The translations under genes were made by a program, and so were the position numbers. Below, in pieces: positions 1 through 6,207 of a DNA stretch of 17,042 bases. Numbering within the stretch: position 1 is the stretch's first letter; each line of letters begins with the position of its first letter. The notes beneath the pieces were generated by a model, which saw only the letters and a list, made by a program, of their open reading frames with translations, was not told the DNA's origin and did not search any database. This DNA comes from UBA4055 sp964648295 (GTDB taxonomy: Bacteria > UBA4055): the NCBI GenBank assembly GCA_964648295.1, contig CAZYNH010000024.1, positions 1 to 17,042 on the forward strand. Direction: 5' to 3'.

Positions 1-158
1 TATCATAAATTTAAGTTGGTCTTAGCGTTTTGTCCAGAAAATCGGGTATAGTCCAGTAAACCATTTATCAGTCTCATGTTAAAAAATGTTCGGGAAAAGA
101 TGGTGGAATATCTTCGGATATTTTATTAAATTGTTAAAGTAAAGGTAAAGGTGGAAAA
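1..158. other. Left-edge intergenic region, no convincing gene
   Basis: No supportable gene is seen in these 158 bases. Frame 1 on the plus strand is open for only 16 codons before TAG at 49-51, so it could be the last codons of an upstream gene cut by the window edge, but nothing confirms it. A weak hairpin lies at 107-122. Just before the next gene there is a short repeated AAAGGT (about 142-153) that supplies its ribosome binding site. Confidence 0.5.
107..126 (+). terminator. Small UUCG-loop hairpin followed by short T-run
   Basis: AATATC (107-112), loop TTCG (113-116), GATATT (117-122), then TT. The closing C(UUCG)G is the classic extra-stable tetraloop. The stem is only 6 bp and AT-rich and the T-run is short, so it is either a weak terminator of something upstream or a structure in the leader of the Bro-N gene. 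Confidence 0.35.
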
Positions 159-1001
159 ATGAGCAATATCAAACTGTTCGAATCAAAAAAAATCCGTTCT
201 CACTGGGACGAAAAAGAAGAGAAATGGTATTTTTCGGTCGTGGATGTTATCGAAGTGCTGACTGATTCTGTTAATCCTACCGATTATTTAAAAAAACTGA
301 GAAAACGAGATGCGGAACTTGGAAATTACATAGGGACAAATTGTCCCCAGGTAGAGATGATAACATTGACGGGAAAATATAGGAAAACGCTTTCAGCTAC
401 GGCTGAAAATCTTTTAAGAATAATTCAGTCAGTTCCATCTCCTAAGGCTGAACCATTCAAACTCTGGCTGGCTAAGGTTGGCTATGAAAGACTTGAGGAG
501 ATAGAAAATCCGGAACTTGCTCAAGAAAGAATGAAAGAGTTGTATGAGCTGAAAGGTTATCCTAAAGATTGGATATATAAACGGCTCAGGGGAATCGCGG
601 TCCGTCAAAACCTCACAGAAGAATGGAAGAAAAGAGGAATAGAAAGTCAAAGTGATTTTGCTATATTGACAGCAGAAATTTCCAAAGCTACATTCGGAAT
701 GACCCCAAGCCAGTACAAAGAGTTTAAAAATCTTCCTCAAAAGTCAAAAGTTAATTTGCGTGATCACATGAATGATCTGGAGCTGATTTTTACGATGCTT
801 GGCGAAAGAGTAACGACCGAAATTTCTCAAAAGGAAAAACCTGATACTTTCAACGGTAATAAAGAGGTCGCAAAGAGAGGCGGCAAAGTTGCGGGTAATG
901 CCAGAAAAGAAACGGAGAAGGAATTGAAAAGAAGTATTGTTTCAAATGAGAATTTTTTGGATTTAGATAATAAATTGCAAATTGATAATGAAGAAGAATG
1001 A
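159..1001 (+). CDS. Bro-N / DinD-like protein
   Basis: 280 aa. The first ~110 residues fit a Bro-N (phage antirepressor/BRO) DNA-binding fold: the WYFSVVDVIEVLTDS segment near residue 23, followed by a block ending ATAENLLRIIQSVPSPKAEPFKLWLAKVG. The second half resembles E. coli DinD (DNA-damage-inducible protein D) in pattern: a DFAIL block near 166, a DHMNDLELIFTMLGER block near 204-219, then a basic GNKEVAKRGGKVAGNARKE tail; the length is also close to DinD (about 274 aa). Role is therefore likely DNA binding, perhaps damage- or phage-linked, but the exact function of this family is unclear. The ATG at 159 has an AAAGGTGG ribosome site 5 bases upstream. It stands alone: no phage genes follow, and the next operon has its own promoter. 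A mobile-element remnant is possible. Confidence 0.8.
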   Translation: MSNIKLFESKKIRSHWDEKEEKWYFSVVDVIEVLTDSVNPTDYLKKLRKRDAELGNYIGTNCPQVEMITLTGKYRKTLSATAENLLRIIQSVPSPKAEPFKLWLAKVGYERLEEIENPELAQERMKELYELKGYPKDWIYKRLRGIAVRQNLTEEWKKRGIESQSDFAILTAEISKATFGMTPSQYKEFKNLPQKSKVNLRDHMNDLELIFTMLGERVTTEISQKEKPDTFNGNKEVAKRGGKVAGNARKETEKELKRSIVSNENFLDLDNKLQIDNEEE

Positions 1002-1040
1002 AATTAACGAATCTGTTTTTTTTAAAAATTATTTTTCGAA

Positions 1041-1070
1041 TGACAACTTTTTTATAAAACACGGGTCTAA
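1041..1070 (+). promoter_or_regulatory. Candidate ECF-sigma promoter (autoregulatory)
   Basis: TGACAACTT (1041-1049) then 16 bases then TCTAA (1066-1070), giving AACTT-N16-TCTAA. Known RpoE-type ECF promoters have GGAACTT and GTCTAA/TCAAA-like boxes at 15-17 bases, so both boxes and the spacing fit. It sits about 100 bases ahead of the ECF sigma gene, as expected for an autoregulated ECF operon. The -35 lacks the GG of the RpoE consensus. Start of transcription would be near 1077. Confidence 0.55.
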
Positions 1071-1076
1071 GGGTTG

Positions 1077-1150
1077 AGAAGCGATGGAAGGTACCGGTCC
1101 GACCGGAGCTTCTTAAAAGCCGGCAAAAAAGGGCGCCCTTCCCCGGGGGA
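1077..1150 (+). promoter_or_regulatory. Palindrome-rich GC leader upstream of ECF sigma gene
   Basis: A GC-rich patch between AT-rich flanks contains CCGGTC-c-GACCGG (1094-1106), GCCGGC (1119-1124), AAGGGCGCCCTT (1129-1140) and TTCCCC-GGGGGAA (1139-1151). An outer arm pair AGAAGC (1077-1082)/GCTTCT (1108-1113) can enclose the first palindrome as a longer stem-loop. It begins where transcription from the candidate ECF promoter would begin and ends just before the ribosome site AAGGAA (1155-1160). It could be an mRNA structure controlling translation or early termination, or a set of protein sites. A 10-codon reading frame (ATG 1084, TAA 1114-1116) lies within it but has no clear support. Confidence 0.45.
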
Positions 1151-1167
1151 AAAAAAGGAAAAAACGA

Positions 1168-1719
1168 ATGAACGAATTGAAAAGAATTGAGAACGAGCTG
1201 ATAGACAAGGCGGTCAAAGGAGAGACAAAAGCCTTTGATAAACTGATAAGAAAATATGACAGGCAGATCATGAACCTGCTGCTGAACATATTGAAGAACG
1301 AAGACGACGCATCGGACGCTTATCAGAACACTTTTATAAAAGTCTATAACAGTCTCGGGCAGTTCAACAGAACATCATCTTTCTACACATGGGTCTACAG
1401 GATAGCGGTGAATACGGCTTACTCATTCTATAATAAAAGACCCGTTCATACCGAATTTGACGAGGAAGTGCACACCCCGTCAGTTGAGGATGATCACCGC
1501 GCTGCAGGAGAAATCGAGCTCAGCGACGAGGAAAAAAGAGAGATGGTGAAAAAAGAGATCGAGAAACTGTCCGTTCAGCAGAAAAGCGTCGTTTACATGA
1601 AGAGCTTTGAAGGAATGAAATTTAAAGAGATCGCGGAAGTGATGTCTTTGAACGAAGGCACCGTGAAAAAATATTTTTTCAGAGCTGTCGAGAATATAAG
1701 AAACAATATCGAAATTTAA
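1168..1719 (+). CDS. ECF-family RNA polymerase sigma factor
   Basis: 183 aa, normal ECF size. Sigma region 2 spans about residues 15-92: a helix with DDASDAYQNTFIKVYNSLGQF (core binding and -10 recognition), then SSFYTWVYRIAVNTAYSF. A charged acidic linker follows (about 93-125). Region 4 spans about 126-180, with KLSVQQKSVVYMKSFEGMKFKEIA and the recognition helix around LNEGTVKKYFFRAVENI. It redirects RNA polymerase to a dedicated promoter set. ATG at 1168 follows AAGGAA by 7 bases. It is the first gene of a four-gene operon; the next gene, 17 bases on, is its likely anti-sigma factor, and the upstream candidate ECF promoter suggests it switches on its own operon. The ECF subgroup is not assigned. 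Confidence 0.95.
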   Translation: MNELKRIENELIDKAVKGETKAFDKLIRKYDRQIMNLLLNILKNEDDASDAYQNTFIKVYNSLGQFNRTSSFYTWVYRIAVNTAYSFYNKRPVHTEFDEEVHTPSVEDDHRAAGEIELSDEEKREMVKKEIEKLSVQQKSVVYMKSFEGMKFKEIAEVMSLNEGTVKKYFFRAVENIRNNIEI

Positions 1720-1736
1720 AGGAAAAGGGCAGAACT

Positions 1737-2690
1737 ATGAACGATATGAAAGAAAAAATATTCGATCTGGTCTTTGACGAGATAGAAAGCCCGGATGAAA
1801 AGAAGATCATTTTAAAAGCGATCGAAGACGATCCCGAGCTGAAAAAACTCTATAATGCTTTGAAAAAAGAAAAATCCGCGCTCGGAAATGATGTTTTTGT
1901 TAAAGTTTCAGACGATCTTCTTGAAAGGAACAGAGAAAAATTGTCAGCTTCACTTTCAGCTGAAGATAAAAAAACTAATTATTCAGACATATTTAACATA
2001 TACGGAAGAAAATTTTTGCGATACGCCGCCGTGGTTCTTCTAACATTTTATGCTACGATGTACCATTTCGGGAACGGAAAGCCGGAAAATACCAATGTCA
2101 GCCCGGAGATCTCAGCTTTAAACAAAGGTTCAATACCTTATAAGACAGTGGCTGTGGAGAGCGGCGAGAACATATACGGCGGGATTGACATGGCGAAGTA
2201 TAAAGTAGAGAATCTTAAGATAGAAGAAACTGGCGGCGAGCTTATCATCAATTTCGATGTGAGCACCAACAAGGTCATAAAAGGGCCTAAGAACGATCCG
2301 GAGATAATCGGAATGCTGAACTATCTCGCCGAGCATGAAGAGAATCCCGGTCTTAAATATAAAACGATGAAAGCTATGGATATTTCTGGAGACGCCTCTT
2401 TTACAAAAACGCTTATTAAGGTAATGACATCAGACAAAGACCCGCTCATCAGAAGAAGGGCGATGAAAATGATATCGGATAAAGCAGGCGAAACTGAAGT
2501 GAGGGAAGCTTTCTATAAAATTGTGCTCAGCGATGCGGATGAAACAAACAGGATCGAAGCTTTGGGAATATTGGAAAAAGTTGACAGCAAATATGCCGGC
2601 AAGGCTATAAAAAGCATATCATCGGAAAACAGCGAATATTTCAGATTCAAAGCCGGTGAACTTGAACAAAAAGAAGAAAGAGGTAATTAA
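1737..2690 (+). CDS. Putative transmembrane anti-sigma factor with HEAT-like repeats
   Basis: 317 aa. Residues 1-90 are a charged helical cytoplasmic part (IFDLVFDEIESPDEKKIILKAI, then DDPELKKLYNALKKEK) that resembles anti-sigma N-domains but has no cysteine, so it is not the zinc-binding (ZAS) type. One membrane helix covers about 92-111 (FLRYAAVVLLTFYATMYHFG). The outside part holds a linker and, from about 185 to 310, tandem helical pairs of HEAT type (for example DPLIRRRAMKMISDKAG and DETNRIEALGILEKVD). This topology fits holding the upstream sigma at the membrane and sensing something in the periplasm. Ribosome site AGGAAAAGG lies ahead of the ATG. The anti-sigma role rests on position right after the sigma gene and on topology; no direct motif proves it. 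Confidence 0.75.
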   Translation: MNDMKEKIFDLVFDEIESPDEKKIILKAIEDDPELKKLYNALKKEKSALGNDVFVKVSDDLLERNREKLSASLSAEDKKTNYSDIFNIYGRKFLRYAAVVLLTFYATMYHFGNGKPENTNVSPEISALNKGSIPYKTVAVESGENIYGGIDMAKYKVENLKIEETGGELIINFDVSTNKVIKGPKNDPEIIGMLNYLAEHEENPGLKYKTMKAMDISGDASFTKTLIKVMTSDKDPLIRRRAMKMISDKAGETEVREAFYKIVLSDADETNRIEALGILEKVDSKYAGKAIKSISSENSEYFRFKAGELEQKEERGN

Positions 2691-2691
2691 A

Positions 2692-3828
2692 ATGAATATA
2701 AAAGGAATAATAGGCATAGTTCTGTGCTCAGTTACTGCGCACGGGCTTTTCGCCGCGGATGATATCGTATTCTTTAAAGGCGACGGTGTAACAAGAATTA
2801 CCGTGAACGCATCAGATATCAGGCAGATGACATGCAAAGGACAGGATCTAAGCGCCAGCATTATCGGTACGGACGGAAAAAATATTGAATTGTATATTAC
2901 AAAAAAAGCGATACAGGAAGCCGAGATCAGGGAAAAGGAATATAAGCCTGAACAGGCTCCTTTAAATGACGACCGCTTCAGCATAGAAAAAAAAGAACTG
3001 AGGGTCGATCTTTCAAAGAAAAACACCGACGGTAAATATCTGACAGTTTTCGCGCCGAAAGAGATCTCAGTAATAGTTACCTTCGACAACGGCAAACTAA
3101 AGATCAGCAATATCAAAGGCGAGCTTCTTCTTGACGGAAAAAGCATGGATACAGATCTCAGCAAAATAAGCGGTGTTGTAAACTACAGGAACAAATCAGG
3201 CGGTCTCAAAATAGACGGTTTCGAGGGAGTTCTGGATATAAAAACCTATTCCGGAGATATTGAACTTCAGAATATTACCGGTTCGTTGAACGCGCAGAAC
3301 ACGGCGGGCGATTTCAGCCTGAAAAAATTCGACGGCATGCTCAAAACCATTTTTCAGGTAGGCGATATGGATATAAGTTCATCGAAATTCTCAGGCGCGG
3401 AAATCGAGAGTCAGAGCGGCGATATCAAGATCTCGGATTCAAAAGGAGACAGGATTTCGGTCAAAGTTTCTCTAGGGGGAGTTTCAATAAAAAATTCGGA
3501 TATCGATCTGATAAGCGCAGAGCTTTCTGCCGGAGAATTGGAACTTAACCGTGTCAAAGCCGATATAGATCTTTTGTTAAAAATGGGCGATATAAGTCTT
3601 AAGGATTTTTCTCTGGCCGGAAAAGCCGATTCAAGAATAAAAATGAATTTCGGCGAGATATCGCTGGGCTTCAAAGACCCTTACTCGTATGATTTTTTCA
3701 AGTCTAAGAACGATGAGAAAGCGGATTACAGCCCGGGGATGGAACTGACCGATGATTTCAGGATATGCACGAAGAGTAAAAAATGCCTGAAGTTCGAGAC
3801 GAAGCTGGGCGGAATAACTGTAAAATAG
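2692..3828 (+). CDS. Secreted DUF4097-like beta-helix protein
   Basis: 378 aa from ATG 2692, which begins a clean signal peptide (MNIKGIIGIVLCSVTAHGLFA, cleavage likely after FA before ADD). An upstream GTG at 2656 is in frame but lies inside the previous gene and would bury the signal peptide; the AGAAAGAGG ribosome site just before 2692 decides the start. The mature protein has short repeated strands of the type ISNIKGELLLDG, IDGFEGVLDIKTYSGDIELQNITGSL, GDIKISDSKGD and MGDISLKDFSLAGKA, with the regular (G)(D/E)I.I...G rhythm of DUF4097/adhesin-like right-handed beta-helices. It ends TKLGGITVK. Likely periplasmic or surface-exposed; molecular function unknown. It begins 1 base after the anti-sigma stop and precedes an outer-membrane protein, so it is probably an output or sensed partner of the sigma system. 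Confidence 0.75.
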   Translation: MNIKGIIGIVLCSVTAHGLFAADDIVFFKGDGVTRITVNASDIRQMTCKGQDLSASIIGTDGKNIELYITKKAIQEAEIREKEYKPEQAPLNDDRFSIEKKELRVDLSKKNTDGKYLTVFAPKEISVIVTFDNGKLKISNIKGELLLDGKSMDTDLSKISGVVNYRNKSGGLKIDGFEGVLDIKTYSGDIELQNITGSLNAQNTAGDFSLKKFDGMLKTIFQVGDMDISSSKFSGAEIESQSGDIKISDSKGDRISVKVSLGGVSIKNSDIDLISAELSAGELELNRVKADIDLLLKMGDISLKDFSLAGKADSRIKMNFGEISLGFKDPYSYDFFKSKNDEKADYSPGMELTDDFRICTKSKKCLKFETKLGGITVK

Positions 3829-3847
3829 CGAAAACGGAGAATTAAAA

Positions 3848-5338
3848 ATGAAAAACATGATGATATTAACCATGATGCTCTCAGGATTTCTCGCGGCGGA
3901 GTCGCTGTCGAAGTTCGCCGATTTCAGTATAGCGGAGGGAGACACTCTGAAAGCCGATGTGAAAGTATTCAAAGGCAATGCACAAATAAACGGATATCTT
4001 GAAGGCGATCTGGAAGTCTATTCGGGCAATGTTAAAATTTCCGCATCGGGCCGGGTGACCGGAGAAGTTAAGGCTTATGCGGGAAAGGTTTACAGAGCAG
4101 GTGTGATAGATGACGAATCGAGCTATTTTGTCGTTGACGAGATCAAAAGTCTGATACTGGGTAAAGACGATAAAGAGAGATCGGTAAGTTTATTAATGGG
4201 GATCAAGGGTCCCGGGAACGCGCTTACTTCAGATAACGGCGATCAGAAAGGCTTCTTTTTCCATAATTCGCTTATTAGGAAAGATTTTGTTTCCTACTCC
4301 AAAGTTGAAGGCCTGTACCTGGGTCTGAACGCCGATTTCAAACTACTGGACACTGAGTATGCGGATTTCAACATGAACGCATCGGGAGGCTACGCATTCA
4401 GAATGGAGGAATGGGAATACTATTTCGATCAGAAACTTTCTTTTTTGGATGAGAAACTCATACTTGGCGGGGCGCAGTATAAAAGCGTAGCTTCCGAAGA
4501 TCAGAGAAAGCTTCCCTCGTCGCTTAACGCGGCATCGGCATTCTTTCTTCACCAGGATTTTTATAACTACTACATGGCTGAAGGTTACGGGATGTTCACA
4601 GGCTCGATCTTAAGGGCAAAAAAGGGAGATAACACGCACGAATTCGGCTTAAAGGCCGGAGTTTACAATGAAAAAATAGATGCTTTGAGGAACAGGACGC
4701 AGTGGGCGCTTTTCTTTAACGGCAGGGACTTTATACCAAATTTCACCGCGGATGAGGGGAGGATGACCGAGCTTGTTGCTTCAGTGCGGTATGTAGGAAA
4801 ATTAAACGGCTATAATACTTATGCCGACTCGTACCTGACGGTCGAAAAAACCCTCGATCAGTATGATCAGGCGTTCTCTTTCAAAAAAGGTATATTCAGC
4901 ATATTTCTGGAGAGCAAAGTAAAAAATATGTTCGTTTTCTCCAACCTTTTCAGGCTTGAATCGGTAAGCGCCGGGAACGGCCCCGACGACCGTATAGTTC
5001 CGAATTTCAAATATGTATCCATGGGTGGGGTCGGTACTCTGCCGGGCTACAGACTGAATGAATTTGTGGGGAACAGGGGATTTTACGACAGGTTCATTAT
5101 CGGCTTCACTGGCATTGATCTCACTCAGATCAGAGCGATCTTCGACATGGGCGAGGCTTACTCCGTCAGCTCGGACGACCTGACCGAAGGCGCTTTCAAA
5201 TTCGGCCTCGGCACAATGAAAACTTCATTCGGCCTCGGTCTTACATTAGGCGATGATTATCTGCTTTCGGTACACAGAAGGCTCGATTCAGGTCATAACC
5301 CGTACCAGTTCCAGTTAAGCTACTTGTACAATTTCTGA
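3848..5338 (+). CDS. Outer-membrane protein: bactofilin-like segment plus Omp85-like barrel end
   Basis: 496 aa. Signal peptide 1-18 (MKNMMILTMMLSGFLAA). Residues about 33-85 show strand repeats like a bactofilin/polymer-forming domain (VFKGNAQINGYLEGDLEVYSG, ISASGRVTGEVKAYAGKV). The rest is rich in alternating hydrophobic/aromatic strands typical of beta-barrels. The end resembles the C-terminal part of Omp85/surface-antigen barrels: GGVGTLPGY (393-401) where the family has G..LRGY, then VGNRGFY, IFDMGEAY (431-438) in place of FFDaGraw, RRLD near 477, and terminal aromatic YLYNF. The usual R of the RGF/RGY lid motif is P here. No POTRA domains are seen, so it is not a normal BamA or TamA. 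Last gene of the sigma operon, before a terminator. Role in export or surface assembly is inferred. Confidence 0.7.
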   Translation: MKNMMILTMMLSGFLAAESLSKFADFSIAEGDTLKADVKVFKGNAQINGYLEGDLEVYSGNVKISASGRVTGEVKAYAGKVYRAGVIDDESSYFVVDEIKSLILGKDDKERSVSLLMGIKGPGNALTSDNGDQKGFFFHNSLIRKDFVSYSKVEGLYLGLNADFKLLDTEYADFNMNASGGYAFRMEEWEYYFDQKLSFLDEKLILGGAQYKSVASEDQRKLPSSLNAASAFFLHQDFYNYYMAEGYGMFTGSILRAKKGDNTHEFGLKAGVYNEKIDALRNRTQWALFFNGRDFIPNFTADEGRMTELVASVRYVGKLNGYNTYADSYLTVEKTLDQYDQAFSFKKGIFSIFLESKVKNMFVFSNLFRLESVSAGNGPDDRIVPNFKYVSMGGVGTLPGYRLNEFVGNRGFYDRFIIGFTGIDLTQIRAIFDMGEAYSVSSDDLTEGAFKFGLGTMKTSFGLGLTLGDDYLLSVHRRLDSGHNPYQFQLSYLYNF

Positions 5339-5361
5339 CAAAACTGCTATGTGTGCTTCAG

Positions 5362-5392
5362 AACGGAGGAAAATTTCCTCCGTTTTTATTTT
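5362..5392 (+). terminator. Rho-independent terminator of the sigma operon
   Basis: AACGGAGGAAA (5362-5372) and TTTCCTCCGTT (5374-5384) are perfect inverted arms around one central base, giving about a 9-10 bp stem with a small AT loop. It is followed by TTTTTATTTT. It lies 23 bases after the outer-membrane protein stop and before the promoter of the next operon. Confidence 0.9.
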
Positions 5393-5393
5393 C

Positions 5394-5422
5394 TTGAATA
5401 TAAGACATTTCGAACCTATATT
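5394..5422 (+). promoter_or_regulatory. Sigma-70-type promoter for the kinase-like/AsmA/ispF operon
   Basis: TTGAAT (5394-5399), a 17-base spacer, TATATT (5417-5422). Two mismatches to consensus in total with optimal spacing, directly after a terminator and about 40 bases ahead of the next start codon. TATTAT at 5419 is an alternative -10. Confidence 0.6.
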
Positions 5423-5461
5423 ATAGACTTGGACTGAAAGTAAATGTTTTAAGGTGAAGTT

Positions 5462-6202
5462 ATGGATAAAGACCTCATAGAATCGCTTAAAGAAGTTTAT
5501 TACAATCTGCAGTACGGAAGTCTGATGCCGGGATTTGTTCATAATATCAACGGCAAGATAACAGCGGTCGATTCAAAACTGCAGCTGTTCAACATGAAGG
5601 TGCAGTTGAAGCTGAAAAAGCTCGAGGCGGCAAAAGAGGGCATGAGCGAGGCCGAATATAATTTCAAAAAAGCCGAATATGACGATATGCTGAAAATCTC
5701 TGAGCAGTTAAAAGAGCCTATGTCTGAGCTCAATGCTCTTATGAAGATAATAAACGACAAGATCTTCAACGAGAATACTCAGGGAATCCAGATGATTGAC
5801 ATTAACGGGGTAGTGAAGATCTTCTGCGAATTTTTTAAATTCGATAAAAAGTTCAAACATGACACAGAGGTTGAAACTGTTCTGGACGGCAATCCGTTCA
5901 TTAAGATGGAATACAAGGATATATTCTTCATACTCTATGCAGTTACCAAAAAAGCAGTCGACTCATTCGAAGAAGGCTGCAAGACCAACAGCATTATATA
6001 CAGGACCGAGAATTCAGACAGTTTCGTATGGCTGAGCATTTCCACTAACGGTAAAATCTGCCTTGAGAACGGGACAGACCCCGGATCGTGCCCGGATATG
6101 TATTTTTTAAACCTGATACTGAGCAAGTATATCGGCTACGATCATTCGCTGTCCGGAGCTGACGGACGCACGGAATTCAAGATCAAACTTCTCAAGAAAT
6201 AA
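5462..6202 (+). CDS. Degenerate histidine-kinase-like protein
   Basis: 246 aa, soluble, no membrane segment. The start resembles a HisKA phosphoacceptor region: LMPGFVHNINGKITAV (21-36) matches the family pattern G.aHeInnpL with H27 in the phosphoacceptor place. A coiled-coil-like helical pair follows (about 45-105). Residues 150-172 (YKDIFFILYAVTKKAVDSFEEG) align with the ATP-binding N-box (..L.NLl.NAidA...), but the key N is K. The end, YFLNLILSKYIGYDHSL to GRTEFKIKLL (214-243), lines up with the G2/F-type end of HATPase domains, yet glycine-rich ATP motifs (DxGxG, GxGL) are missing. It is probably a pseudokinase or a phosphotransfer/scaffold protein and not an active kinase. Ribosome site AAGGTG precedes the ATG. 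First gene of its operon, 5 bases before the AsmA-like gene. No response regulator is nearby. Confidence 0.6.
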   Translation: MDKDLIESLKEVYYNLQYGSLMPGFVHNINGKITAVDSKLQLFNMKVQLKLKKLEAAKEGMSEAEYNFKKAEYDDMLKISEQLKEPMSELNALMKIINDKIFNENTQGIQMIDINGVVKIFCEFFKFDKKFKHDTEVETVLDGNPFIKMEYKDIFFILYAVTKKAVDSFEEGCKTNSIIYRTENSDSFVWLSISTNGKICLENGTDPGSCPDMYFLNLILSKYIGYDHSLSGADGRTEFKIKLLKK

Positions 6203-6207
6203 TTCAG

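Noticed and set aside
3..77. A minus-strand 24-residue peptide (LINGLLDYTRF...) resembling part of a HisKA domain
   Set aside because: The frame is closed by a stop about 17 codons upstream and ends immediately after; too short and unsupported to call a gene or remnant.
1024..1036. AAAAA-TTA-TTTTT after the Bro-N gene as a terminator
   Set aside because: Only A-T pairs, a very weak stem, within a generally A/T-rich stretch.
1084..1116. Ten-codon upstream reading frame (MEGTGPTGAS) in the sigma leader
   Set aside because: Its ribosome site would fall at the predicted transcript start, and such short frames are common by chance; kept only as a note to the leader.
2619..3164. Long minus-strand open frames opposite the beta-helix, AsmA and other genes (for example 2619-3164, 6313-6731, 7371-7742)
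   Set aside because: They overlap well-supported plus-strand genes, have no ribosome sites or recognisable domains, and follow the codon shadow of the real genes.
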